The notes under the pieces were generated by a model that was not told the origin of the DNA, did no database searches, and saw nothing but the letters and a program-made list of their open reading frames with translations. From Flavobacteriales bacterium (lineage in GTDB: Bacteria > Bacteroidota > Bacteroidia > JACJYZ01): DNA of 64,000 nucleotides. The DNA is taken from NCBI GenBank assembly GCA_020635855.1, contig JACJYZ010000004.1, positions 62,001-126,000 of the forward strand, given 5' to 3'. Positions within the stretch are counted from its first letter, which is position 1, and each line of letters opens with the position of its first letter. The position numbers and the translations under genes were made by a program. Shown one piece after another: positions 19,319 to 27,979 of the stretch.

Positions 19319-20037
19319 ACGGTGGATTGTCGTTGCAGAACGGTTCTCACATTCTGGTTCATGATGTCTGACTCCACCAATCCGTCACGCAAGCGGATCA
19401 CCCGATGCGCATGTTCTGCGATGTCTTCTTCGTGGGTGACCACAATCACGGTGTTGCCCTTTGCATGGATCTCTTCGAACAATCCCATGATCTCAATGGA
19501 AGTTTTGGTATCGAGGTTTCCGGTGGGTTCATCGGCGAGAATGATGGATGGATTATTCACCAATGCCCTCGCCACCGCCACGCGTTGCCGCTGCCCACCC
19601 GACAGTTCATTCGGCTTGTGGTTCGCACGTTCGGTAAGGCCCACATCCGCCAGCACCTTCCAAACCTTCTCTTCACGCTCCTGCTTGGACAGGCCGGCAT
19701 ATACCAGTGGTAAGGCCACATTCTCAAGTGTGGTGTACCTGGGCAGAAGGTTGAATGTCTGAAACACGAACCCGATCTCCCGGTTCCTGATCTCTGCCAG
19801 TTGGTTGTCGCTTAACCGGCTCACATCCGTACCATTCAACCTATAGGTTCCGCTGGTAGGCGTGTCCAGGCAACCCAACACATTCATGAGGGTGGACTTC
19901 CCTGAACCGGAGGGTCCCATCAGTGCTACATAATCGTTGCGCTTGATGTCGAGCGTGATGGACTGCAACGCCTTCACCAGTTCACTTCCCATCAGGTAGT
20001 GTTTGGCAATATCCTGCAACTCGATAACCTTATTCAT
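19315..20037 (-). CDS. ABC transporter ATP-binding protein, LolD/MacB type
   Basis: 240 residues, one complete ABC ATPase domain. Walker A is GPSGSGKST, signature [15 protein letters not shown], Walker [13 protein letters not shown], followed by the H-loop VVTHEED. The insert [20 protein letters not shown] and the short D-loop place it in the LolD/MacB/FtsE-like group, which pairs with FtsX-fold permeases in lipoprotein release, efflux or mechanotransmission. No permease gene is next to it, so its partner is unlinked. It is coupled by a 4-bp overlap to the downstream adenosyltransferase gene, an association that looks incidental. Confidence 0.92.
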   Translation of the reverse strand: MNKVIELQDIAKHYLMGSELVKALQSITLDIKRNDYVALMGPSGSGKSTLMNVLGCLDTPTSGTYRLNGTDVSRLSDNQLAEIRNREIGFVFQTFNLLPRYTTLENVALPLVYAGLSKQEREEKVWKVLADVGLTERANHKPNELSGGQRQRVAVARALVNNPSIILADEPTGNLDTKTSIEIMGLFEEIHAKGNTVIVVTHEEDIAEHAHRVIRLRDGLVESDIMNQNVRTVLQRQSTV

Positions 20038-20100
20038 GGATGTTGTTTTTGAAACCGGGGGGTGAACTCATCAAAAATAGAAACTATATCCATACCGCAT

Positions 20101-20916
20101 CTATGCATATTTAAGAACAAAGTGCTGCTGTGCCTGATCCCGCTTCATGAATACGACGCCCAGATGAAACAAGTCAATGCTTACGGTTACACCCGGATAT
20201 TTGCAAACCTCTTCCCAGGCTTTCTCCATTTCTGCCGACCAATGAATATCATGGAACAGAAACACCGTTTTTTCGTGGGCATAAGGAAGGCATGCTTTAA
20301 AATAAGCCAGCGTAGGTTCATAGCGATGATTGCCATCGATGAACACCATGTCCAGCGTCCTTAGGTTTTTCAATGCGATCGGCAGGCCTGCATCGAACTC
20401 ACCGGTAACCACCTCCACCACATTATCAAGATTGAGGGCATGCAGATTTTCTCTTGCGATGGCTGCCGTTTGTTTGCACCCTTCCAACGTGATCACCCTT
20501 GCTCCCGGATTTCCTTTAGCCAGGTAGGAGGTGCCCATTCCCAATGAAGTACCCAATTCCAGGATGGTGGATGGCGCAAAGTAGTTTGACATTCTGAACA
20601 GCAACCTGCCCCAACGGGCCGGCATGGCGCTGTGGGTGAGAATTTGGTGTACGGCCCTTTCGGGGCCCATGCCACCTGTTGAACCTGCACCGAAATCGGT
20701 GACTTTGATTTTGCGGTTGTCGTATTTCAAACGGCGTCTTGCTTCCTCGATTTCCCTGAACGCGTAGTATTGCTCATTGTTTGCCAGCACGTTCTCTATG
20801 AACTGGAACACAAACGGCGAATGTACTCCGTGCCTTGATTTGGCTATGCTCCGGTAACGTACATAACGCAGGGATGTCCGAAAAGTATCAAGAATGAATG
20901 CGGGAGAAACAGTCAC
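20101..20916 (-). CDS. Class I SAM-dependent methyltransferase
   Basis: 271 residues with a GTG start at 20914-20916, directly next to the stop of the preceding gene (TAA then GTG, no gap), so translation is probably coupled. The SAM-binding motif I is TILELGTSLGMGTSYLA, and motif IV is LDMVFIDGNHRYEPT with downstream VFLFHDIHWS. This matches the O-methyltransferase-like Methyltransf_24 group. The N-terminal ~90 residues (HGVHSPFVFQFIENVL) are typical of the Bacteroidota version. Substrate unknown. Confidence 0.85.
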   Translation of the reverse strand: MTVSPAFILDTFRTSLRYVRYRSIAKSRHGVHSPFVFQFIENVLANNEQYYAFREIEEARRRLKYDNRKIKVTDFGAGSTGGMGPERAVHQILTHSAMPARWGRLLFRMSNYFAPSTILELGTSLGMGTSYLAKGNPGARVITLEGCKQTAAIARENLHALNLDNVVEVVTGEFDAGLPIALKNLRTLDMVFIDGNHRYEPTLAYFKACLPYAHEKTVFLFHDIHWSAEMEKAWEEVCKYPGVTVSIDLFHLGVVFMKRDQAQQHFVLKYA

Positions 20917-23900
20917 TTAGTAATCGAGGCTTAATGAGAGATAAAATACGGGCTTCTTATGTACCTCACCGTCTTCAATGCCCCAAGCCCAATCTGTTCT
21001 CAGGAAATAGCCCCATACCTTGGCACGGAGTCCGGCACCAAAGCCCGCCACAATGGGTTCCACCTGGCGGGTCAGCGTTACCGAGATCGGTGCCTGATAA
21101 TACGATTTGGTGTTAAGTGAGTTATCACTTGAGTATGGCGTGGTACCCGTCCATGCCGTTCCCATATCTCCGAATCCAACGATCTGGAAGTTATACAGAA
21201 AATCGGACTTCACCGGACGGGTGGAAAAATAGCGGAACACGGGTATGCGCACCTCGGTGTTGATGGCTGCAAAGCTCACACCGTTCCGGATACCTTGCAG
21301 GAACCCTCTCATATTGGTGGCCACTGCCTGGAAGGCATATGGCTGGGTATAATCGATGGGCACCGTATAATCGAATTTGGGGAACAACCAGTTGTCTACG
21401 CCGCCCAGGTAATAGATCAGCTTCTGGGTTCCGAGCGAGGTACTGGTGGCAAACCGGTTGGCCCAAATGATCTCCCTGTGAATACGCGTATAGTGGCGGA
21501 AATCCGCACCGAGTACGGCAAGATGGTCCTTGGTCGGGTTCAGGCGTGCGATAAAATTACCCCGCACAGAACCCATCACGTCCAGGTTGTTGTAGTATTC
21601 TGCAAACAGTTTCCACCTGCTTCCCAGCATCAGGTTCATGCCTTTGCTGCGCGTGTTGTCAAACACAAGTTCTCCTCTCAAGCCAGCACGGTTGGTGCTT
21701 TGGTTGTTCACCCTAAGGCTGATCAGGTCACTGGAAAGAAAGGCTGCTCGGTCGTTCCTGTAGATCATGGTCATGCGGGCACTGAGCACTTCATTGAAGG
21801 GCCACTTAAGCTTGTAGCTTATTTCATGCATGTGCACTTTTACAGGCCCGATCGATGAACCGGCAAGGAATGCCTGGCGGTGAAAGATCAATTGCTTGTC
21901 GAGCCTGTTCTTCAGGTTTTCAAAACTCAGCATGTATTCGTTGCTGTTCAGGTTACCGGCCAGCCTGAACCCACCGGTGATTTTGTAATCCTCCAACACG
22001 TCGCTCACACCGAACTTAAAGAGGGCATTGGGACCGGGCATGAAGTAGATCTCACCACCGCCGGTAAATGCCTGGTAATTGGAGTTCAGAAAACTGTTGT
22101 CAAGCTGGCTGATCAGCTGATCCACAAAGAAGGTCACATCGTAGTTGCGTTGGATCGGCAATTTGAATTCTTTGGGTTTGGTTGTATCCACGGGTGTTTC
22201 GTTGGAAGGTTCCGCGACCTCAGGTTGTTTGTCGGACTTACCTCCCCGTTTCCGGTTGCTGATGAATTCGTAGTTCTCCACATCAAACTCAAATTGCTGA
22301 TCGATGTCTTCACCGTCGTAGTATTCCTTGGCGGTGTTGCCGCCCGTTAGCATACTATCCATCACTTCCTCTCCGGATTCCACACCGGGGAGATGGGCTC
22401 CGGGTTTCCACTCTTTCACCTGAACCGGACTTACGAACATGCGAAACCGTCCGTCTGCAAACATGAGTTCGGCCGCGGTTTTGTTTTTCATTTGTACATC
22501 CTGCTCGATGATGTTCCGGGAGTAGTTGGTGATGGGGGTGATCACCACCTTGTCGCGGTAGTGTGCCACGGTATCAATGTGGCTCAAAACGCTGTCGAGC
22601 TTGGCCACATACCTGTTGCTGATTCCATTCTCATCGGAAAGAAATGTAAAATGCGCCGAATCCAGTTCCTGGGGGTAATCCTCGTTCACATCCCGGGTGT
22701 TGGTGATCCGCTTGAGTACATCGGACCGGGTGGTGAGATCGTAGTAGTAAATGTCTTTCTGCTGGGGCATCAGGTCCATATCGGTTTGTGCCCGCAGTGT
22801 GTCATCAGACCGGTTGGATACGAACAGGATGCCCTTGTCTCCACGCACAAAACTCGGATGAAGGTCATCGAAGATATCGTGGGTGAGTTGCTCGTTGGTA
22901 AAGGAGGCGATGGTATAAAGGAAGATATCCGACTGTCCGTCCCTGATGCCCGATAGCACCAGTTGCTTGCCATCCTGTGAGTAGGAGAAGTCAGCAATCT
23001 TTTCGAAATGCAGAAACTCATTCTCATCCCAGTGCTTTCGTTTACCCTCCATCGAGTGAAAGTCAAGATAGAGGTGGCCTTTCTTCTCACGAATCATGGC
23101 GATGATTTTACCCGTCGGGTGCCAATCGAGAATTGGAAATGAATAATCCATTCTGTATTCCTGCCACTTGAAACCCTGTTTGAAAATCTTACTTCGTTTA
23201 CCGGTCTCCAGATCCTGAACCCACACCTTGTACTTGCCCATCTTATTGGTAACATATGCCACTTTGCTGGCATCCGGACTCAATCTTATGTGAAAGTAGG
23301 CACGGTTTTTCTTCATGCCGGTCACCGCCAGTTTATCATCCGGAAGGTGGCGTGTTTTGTCTACATTGGTATACCGGTCTGTATAGTAATTCAGCCATTC
23401 GAAGGTGAGGTTCTTCATGGATGTCCCCAGCACAAACAGGAAACCGCTTTCAATGTTCCGGCTGATCTTGGTCATGTACAGAATGTTTGGGATCACCGAT
23501 TCGCCGTAGATATCGGCGATGTATGCCCATATGGAATGACCGGCATACACGGCGTCTTCACCATCAAGTTTGTTGAACTTCCGGTATCGTCCGGAGATAA
23601 TACCGTCTTTCACGCGGTTGTCCACTTCCTTGTTCCAACTGGAGGCCATGTAAGACATCAACCCGTTCAGGTACCACTGCGGCAGGTTCAGGAATGCGGA
23701 ATTCTTCAACATATCCTTAAGGTCGCCACCGTACATCATTTGGTTAACCAGCACCTGTGCCAGTCCGGCCCGGATCTCATTTTCCAGGTGGGCATGATCA
23801 CCATCAAAATACAAAAGGATCTTGGTACCCACAATCCGGGTAACCCCCCCCGTGTTGTACTGCTCCTCACCCATCAACCCGATGTTGGTCTGACGCAGGT

Positions 23901-24228
23901 CGGACAATTTGTTGTAGATGACCAGCTGTACCTTTTTCTCCAACTGGTAGTCTAACTTTTTCTCAATCTCAGCCAGGCTTTGATCCGCCGACCGGGAGGC
24001 AAATACGGCGATGTTCTTTCCGCCTGTGTAGAAGTAAACGTCAAATTTCTTGAAGCGATAAAACGTCCAGAGCATTTCAATGCTTTGCACCCGGTTTTGC
24101 CCGAAACTCATCTGTGACCCGTTGTAATATTGGGCCGATGCAGCCGAGGGCAGCAGGAACAGGATCGCTGCCAGGCCAACGACAAATCTTGTAAAACGTG
24201 GGGTTATTTCGGACAATTTAAGGACCAT
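20917..24228 (-). CDS. Large envelope protein: degenerate peptidase-like domain, TolB-like propeller, outer-membrane barrel
   Basis: 1103 residues with a signal peptide (VVGLAAILFLLPSAASAQ). Residues ~90-200 resemble the MA-clan (gluzincin) peptidase fold (LPQWYLNGLMSYMASSW), but the place where HExxH should stand reads NEIRAGLAQVLVNQM, so zinc ligands are missing. Residues ~310-560 carry WD40/PD40-like propeller blades (LSPDASKVAYVTNKMGKYKV; DWHPTGKIIAMI; GILFVSNRSDD). Residues ~690-1103 form a beta-barrel ending YFLRTDWAWGIEDG and FYLSLSLDY. It probably sits in the outer membrane with its propeller in the periplasm. Role unknown; it heads the methyltransferase gene. Confidence 0.8.
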   Translation of the reverse strand: MVLKLSEITPRFTRFVVGLAAILFLLPSAASAQYYNGSQMSFGQNRVQSIEMLWTFYRFKKFDVYFYTGGKNIAVFASRSADQSLAEIEKKLDYQLEKKVQLVIYNKLSDLRQTNIGLMGEEQYNTGGVTRIVGTKILLYFDGDHAHLENEIRAGLAQVLVNQMMYGGDLKDMLKNSAFLNLPQWYLNGLMSYMASSWNKEVDNRVKDGIISGRYRKFNKLDGEDAVYAGHSIWAYIADIYGESVIPNILYMTKISRNIESGFLFVLGTSMKNLTFEWLNYYTDRYTNVDKTRHLPDDKLAVTGMKKNRAYFHIRLSPDASKVAYVTNKMGKYKVWVQDLETGKRSKIFKQGFKWQEYRMDYSFPILDWHPTGKIIAMIREKKGHLYLDFHSMEGKRKHWDENEFLHFEKIADFSYSQDGKQLVLSGIRDGQSDIFLYTIASFTNEQLTHDIFDDLHPSFVRGDKGILFVSNRSDDTLRAQTDMDLMPQQKDIYYYDLTTRSDVLKRITNTRDVNEDYPQELDSAHFTFLSDENGISNRYVAKLDSVLSHIDTVAHYRDKVVITPITNYSRNIIEQDVQMKNKTAAELMFADGRFRMFVSPVQVKEWKPGAHLPGVESGEEVMDSMLTGGNTAKEYYDGEDIDQQFEFDVENYEFISNRKRGGKSDKQPEVAEPSNETPVDTTKPKEFKLPIQRNYDVTFFVDQLISQLDNSFLNSNYQAFTGGGEIYFMPGPNALFKFGVSDVLEDYKITGGFRLAGNLNSNEYMLSFENLKNRLDKQLIFHRQAFLAGSSIGPVKVHMHEISYKLKWPFNEVLSARMTMIYRNDRAAFLSSDLISLRVNNQSTNRAGLRGELVFDNTRSKGMNLMLGSRWKLFAEYYNNLDVMGSVRGNFIARLNPTKDHLAVLGADFRHYTRIHREIIWANRFATSTSLGTQKLIYYLGGVDNWLFPKFDYTVPIDYTQPYAFQAVATNMRGFLQGIRNGVSFAAINTEVRIPVFRYFSTRPVKSDFLYNFQIVGFGDMGTAWTGTTPYSSDNSLNTKSYYQAPISVTLTRQVEPIVAGFGAGLRAKVWGYFLRTDWAWGIEDGEVHKKPVFYLSLSLDY

Positions 24229-24279
24229 GCTCCTTTGAAATCTAGCAAGTAAAGGTAACCATTTTGGATCAATCTTTTG

Positions 24280-24287
24280 TACTTTTG
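24280..24287 (+). promoter_or_regulatory. -7 promoter element TACTTTTG upstream of the metallo-hydrolase gene
   Basis: Perfect TAnnTTTG match 18 bases before the preferred start at 24306, in the divergent gap with the gene starting at 24228. It supports the 24306 start over a longer frame. Confidence 0.4.
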
Positions 24288-24305
24288 AACGGCAAATCCC
24301 ATGCG

Positions 24306-24962
24306 ATGATTCAAATCCAGTCTTTTACATTCAACCCGTTCCAGGAGAACACGTTCGTGGTATACGACCAGACCCGCGAATGCCTCATCATTGATCCCGG
24401 ATGCAGCGATGCGTCGGAACGGGATGAATTGACCGATTTCATCGGATCCCATCAGTTGAAACCGGTTCTCCTTGTTAACACCCACGCCCATATTGACCAC
24501 ATCATGGGCAATGCATACATCGCCGGAAAATACGGGATCCCCATTGCGCTTAACGACCTTGATCTTCCCTTATTGCTGCACGCCCGTGAACACGGCCTCG
24601 CATTTGGGGTACACGTTGAATCTTCACCAGAACCTACCGTAAAACTGGAGGAAGGCAAGCCCGTTCGTTTCGGGGAATCAAGTCTGGATGTATGGCACAC
24701 ACCCGGTCACAGTCCGGGCAGCGTATGCCTGGTGGATACCAATGGAAAAAATGTAATTGGTGGAGATGTTTTGTTCAGGGGCAGCATCGGACGCACCGAC
24801 CTGCCAGGTGGCGACCTGGAAACACTGCTGACTTCCATCACTGATAAACTGCTTCCCCTGGGCAACGACTTCACCGTGTATTCGGGTCATGGTCCCGCCA
24901 CCAGCATCGGTGAAGAAAAGACACACAATCCGTTCCTTCAGCCCACTTTCCTCAATCGTTAG
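24306..24962 (+). CDS. MBL-fold metallo-hydrolase, glyoxalase II-like
   Basis: 218 residues from the ATG at 24306 (MIQIQSFTFNPFQENTFVVY), which matches the conserved family N-terminus; a 14-codon longer frame starts upstream of the promoter element. The metal-binding motif is THAHIDH (HxHxDH), followed by HTPGHSPGSVCL, GGDVLF and the final VYSGHGP, giving the full ligand set of the metallo-beta-lactamase fold. Closest to hydroxyacylglutathione-hydrolase-like proteins; the physiological thioester substrate is not certain. It ends 23 bases before hemL and is probably co-transcribed with it. Confidence 0.92.
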   Translation: MIQIQSFTFNPFQENTFVVYDQTRECLIIDPGCSDASERDELTDFIGSHQLKPVLLVNTHAHIDHIMGNAYIAGKYGIPIALNDLDLPLLLHAREHGLAFGVHVESSPEPTVKLEEGKPVRFGESSLDVWHTPGHSPGSVCLVDTNGKNVIGGDVLFRGSIGRTDLPGGDLETLLTSITDKLLPLGNDFTVYSGHGPATSIGEEKTHNPFLQPTFLNR

Positions 24963-24985
24963 AAATCACATTCAAGAATAATATT

Positions 24986-26350
24986 ATGACCGGCACCAAC
25001 GCCTCCGACACAGCTTCACCTTCAAATACTGCAGAGATGGACACAAGCGTATCAACCCGCCTTTTTGAAGCGGCATGTGAACTTTTTCCGGGAGGTGTGA
25101 ATTCGCCGGTTCGTGCTTTCAGGTCGGTGGAAGGCAACCCGGTATTTATTGACAGTGGCAAAGGCAGCAAACTCACAGATGCAGACGGCAACACGTACAT
25201 CGACTTCTGCTGTTCTTGGGGGCCATTGCTGCACGGACATGCACACCCCGCCGTGCTGGAGGCCGTTACCCGTACCATGGCAAAAGGTACTTCTTTCGGT
25301 GCACCCACAGCCCTTGAAAACCAACTGGCCGAGCTGATCATCAGCAACAACAAATACGTGGATAAGCTACGTTTCGTGAGCTCCGGCACAGAAGCAGTCA
25401 TGTCGGCCATTCGCCTGGCCAGGGGGTATACGGGAAGGGATAAAATTGTGAAGTTCGAAGGATGTTATCACGGACATGCGGATTCATTGCTGGTGAAAGC
25501 TGGCAGCGGACTGGTGACACTGGGCACGTCAAGTTCTGCCGGGGTGCCCGCCGGATGTGTAGCAGAAACTCTGGTGCTGCCGCTTGCAAGCAGAGAAGCT
25601 CTGGAAGATGTATTCAGGAAGTACCCGGATGAGATCGCGTGTGTGATCATTGAACCGGTTCCGGCCAACAACGGTCTGCTGCTACAGGAACCTTCCTACC
25701 TTCAATTCCTTCGAGAAATTACCGAGCAACATGGCACCCTCCTGTTATTCGATGAAGTGATCTCCGGGTTCAGGCTCGGCTTTGAAGGAGCGGCCGGTCA
25801 TTATAACATCCGACCCGATCTGGTCACTTACGGAAAGGTGATCGGTGGCGGATTTCCAGTGGGTGCATTCGGCGGAAGCAACAAGATGATGGGTTGCATG
25901 GCGCCTGAAGGACCGGTATACCAGGCCGGGACCCTCTCCGGTAACCCGGTTGCGATGGCTGCCGGAATCGCCCAACTTACCCTGTGCCTTGACAAAGGCA
26001 TTTACGAAAACCTGGCCGCCAAAACTTCCAACCTGTGCAACCGGATGCAGCAGCACGCCGATCAAATGGGTTATCCCGTGAAAATTTTCCGCATCGGTTC
26101 CATTTTCTGGCTGGCGCTCACTCGCTCGGAAGCCATACGCTCCGCTTCCGAAATCGATCCGGAAACCATGAAAACATTCGGACACATGCATCGGCGATTG
26201 CTTGAGAAGGGCGTGTACCTTGGACCTTCCGGATACGAAGTTTGCTTTGTGAGCACCGTTCATACAGATGATGACCTGGCCAGAGCGGGACAGATATTTT
26301 GTGACGTTATGGACGAAACCTGGGGAATTCAGCCGGCAAAGAGCCACTGA
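24986..26350 (+). CDS. hemL: Glutamate-1-semialdehyde 2,1-aminomutase
   Basis: 454 residues. A PLP enzyme that makes 5-aminolevulinate from glutamate-1-semialdehyde in the C5 route to haem and B12. Hallmarks: LFPGGVNSPVRAF, CCSWGPLLHGHAHP, FVSSGTEAVMSAIRLARGYT, GCYHGHADSLLVKAGSG, LLFDEVISGFR, and the PLP lysine K284 in TYGKVIGGGFPVGAFGG. The first 18 residues are Ser/Thr-rich and unlike the family; the ATG at 25040 (MDTSVSTRLFEAACELFPGG) is an equally good start. It follows the metallo-hydrolase gene closely. Its 3' end overlaps the convergent membrane-protein gene by 22 bases. Confidence 0.97.
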   Translation: MTGTNASDTASPSNTAEMDTSVSTRLFEAACELFPGGVNSPVRAFRSVEGNPVFIDSGKGSKLTDADGNTYIDFCCSWGPLLHGHAHPAVLEAVTRTMAKGTSFGAPTALENQLAELIISNNKYVDKLRFVSSGTEAVMSAIRLARGYTGRDKIVKFEGCYHGHADSLLVKAGSGLVTLGTSSSAGVPAGCVAETLVLPLASREALEDVFRKYPDEIACVIIEPVPANNGLLLQEPSYLQFLREITEQHGTLLLFDEVISGFRLGFEGAAGHYNIRPDLVTYGKVIGGGFPVGAFGGSNKMMGCMAPEGPVYQAGTLSGNPVAMAAGIAQLTLCLDKGIYENLAAKTSNLCNRMQQHADQMGYPVKIFRIGSIFWLALTRSEAIRSASEIDPETMKTFGHMHRRLLEKGVYLGPSGYEVCFVSTVHTDDDLARAGQIFCDVMDETWGIQPAKSH

Positions 26351-27186
26351 ACCATGGCCACCCAAACGGCCTGGATGATGAGAAGTCCGTCGATGGCTAC
26401 CAGGTAAAATAACTCCCCGGTTTGCTGAACTCCCCTTGCCACCCAAATGGCTGCCACCACAGCCGTACCTATGAATGTGAGTGACTGGTACGGGTGATAG
26501 AAACCCGTTTGAACGCCATGTGTGACCACCAGGGCCGCATGACCCAACAACAATGCGAAAGACACCATCAGGGATCTCTTATGTCCCAGGCGAATGGCCC
26601 AGGTAACCAGGCCCTGTCGGGCATCCTCACCGGCATCCCGCATATCAAAAGGGAGGGTAATGGCGGCCACGAACAACCACCGTTCCACGAAAACATACCA
26701 TACATCGGTGCACGTCATGTTGGTTGAAAACGCCTCATAAGGAAGCAAAACAGTCACCATCACCCAAACGGTAGCGATCAAAGGCAACTTAAGAAAGGGC
26801 CAATACCGGATTCCCCTGAACCAACGGGCGGGAGAACGATACAACACCACCATCACCGTACACGCAATCAACATGGGATACACATGAGAAGGGAGGTACC
26901 TGAACGCTGCCAGGCAAGCAACAGATAACAGGATGTATGCAAGAAAAAATACCCGGGGCGGAGCACGCCACCAGTTGATTCGCTGCGCCTCATCCGACCC
27001 ATCCGAATTGTTTCGGGCAGCCAGGAAACGATGAAGGGAATAGGCCAGCCAGGTAGCCACCATCACCAACACAACCAGGAACCATTGATAGGGGGAAAGA
27101 TGTAATGGGGTGCCCATCGTTAACCACGCCTGACATGCCGCAGCCAATGCGATGATGATGTTTCCGTAGGCCAGTTTTTTCAGCAT
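26329..27186 (-). CDS. UbiA-like integral membrane protein
   Basis: 285 residues with about eight or nine hydrophobic segments. The region LPFDMRDAGEDARQGLVTWA followed by IRLG matches the second Asp-rich motif of the UbiA prenyltransferase superfamily (D-x-R-D-x-x-x-D-x-x-x-G). The first motif (NDxxDxxxD) is not visible; its place reads LAYSLHRFLAARN. It may therefore be a divergent or non-catalytic member. It is probably co-transcribed with the upstream gene (8-base gap). Substrate unknown. Confidence 0.75.
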   Translation of the reverse strand: MLKKLAYGNIIIALAAACQAWLTMGTPLHLSPYQWFLVVLVMVATWLAYSLHRFLAARNNSDGSDEAQRINWWRAPPRVFFLAYILLSVACLAAFRYLPSHVYPMLIACTVMVVLYRSPARWFRGIRYWPFLKLPLIATVWVMVTVLLPYEAFSTNMTCTDVWYVFVERWLFVAAITLPFDMRDAGEDARQGLVTWAIRLGHKRSLMVSFALLLGHAALVVTHGVQTGFYHPYQSLTFIGTAVVAAIWVARGVQQTGELFYLVAIDGLLIIQAVWVAMVQWLFAG

Positions 27187-27194
27187 GCGGATGT

Positions 27195-27785
27195 TTACGG
27201 CCGGTTGTTCAAAATAACCAGACCGGCCAGGTAACCAGCCAGGCTACCGATAGCGGCATTCCTGACTTTCTTTGCACGGGCACGTGTGAGGTAACCCTCC
27301 ACATACGCCTCGTCATTCATCCATTCAGGGTGAGGGGTTTTTCGGCCTTCCATCCGGGGAGACCTACCACCAATCAGCACTATCACCACACCCGAAGGAA
27401 TGAGTCCGAAAATCGGACCCAGGTAGGCTGAAGTCACTCCGCTTGCCAATCCAACAATACCCGTCCACCCATTGTGATACGTACCCGCATCCTGCCAACC
27501 CCAAATGTAATGTTGCATCTGTTGGATAGAATACTCGTTGTCCTCCAGGGAATCCACCTGGTAGATGAACTCCTCCTTTCCGTTGGCATGGATGACGGAG
27601 AACACGCGTTCTTTGGACATGCTATGCACCTTCTCTTTCCCTGGCTTCTTATACATCACCTTAAAATCCTCCACACCTGTTAACACCAGGGACAGGGTAT
27701 CTCCCCTGACAGTCACAAACCGATCGACGCTCTGGGACACCGCCGGCTGAGCCATGGAAAGAAAGAAACAGGCAAGCAATGCCAT
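27195..27785 (-). CDS. Exported or membrane protein, unknown function
   Basis: 196 residues from the ATG at 27783-27785 (MALLACFFLSMAQPAVSQ, a signal peptide). A start at 27833 would sit on the expected transcription start, so the shorter form is preferred. The N-terminal half looks like a small beta domain (DRFVTVRGDTLSLVLTGVED; FKVMYKKPGKEKVH) of a kind seen in Bacteroidota exported proteins. The C-terminal half has two hydrophobic segments (LGPIFGLIPSGVVIVLIGG; AAIGSLAGYLAGLVIL). No named family. Confidence 0.65.
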   Translation of the reverse strand: MALLACFFLSMAQPAVSQSVDRFVTVRGDTLSLVLTGVEDFKVMYKKPGKEKVHSMSKERVFSVIHANGKEEFIYQVDSLEDNEYSIQQMQHYIWGWQDAGTYHNGWTGIVGLASGVTSAYLGPIFGLIPSGVVIVLIGGRSPRMEGRKTPHPEWMNDEAYVEGYLTRARAKKVRNAAIGSLAGYLAGLVILNNRP

Positions 27786-27838
27786 GTTTCCTAGATGTTT
27801 TAGTTTCCCGATAATGACTGTTTCTTCTCGCATGAGGC

Positions 27839-27846
27839 CAAAGGTA
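27839..27846 (-). promoter_or_regulatory. -7 promoter element TACCTTTG for the gene starting at 27785
   Basis: Perfect TAnnTTTG match on the minus strand. It predicts a leader of about 47 bases to the preferred start at 27785. Confidence 0.45.
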
Positions 27847-27866
27847 GAAAAACCTTGCCAGGGAAG

Positions 27867-27908
27867 GCGGTTAGGGTAAAACCAAAAATTGCCTAACCCG
27901 CTTTTTTT
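27867..27908 (+). terminator. Terminator-like hairpin upstream of gcvP
   Basis: GCGGTTAGG pairs with CCTAACCCGC (nine pairs, one bulged C) across a 16-base loop, followed directly by seven T. In the plus direction this is a good intrinsic terminator, yet the nearest upstream plus-strand gene ends 1.5 kb away. It may stop read-through, end an unseen short RNA, or act as an attenuator. Confidence 0.55.
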
Positions 27909-27979
27909 CTTGCCTTTTTATGTACATTTACACGTCGTTTTCACATCCTGTTTTTCAAACATTTATAGTAAGTTTCAGT

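Noticed and set aside
19319..20100. Cobalamin riboswitch controlling the adenosyltransferase operon
   Set aside because: The upstream sequence lacks a B12-box-like motif, and the gene is directly coupled to an ABC ATPase gene.
27834..27979. Glycine riboswitch upstream of gcvP
   Set aside because: I could not find the conserved glycine aptamer core; only a terminator-like hairpin is present.
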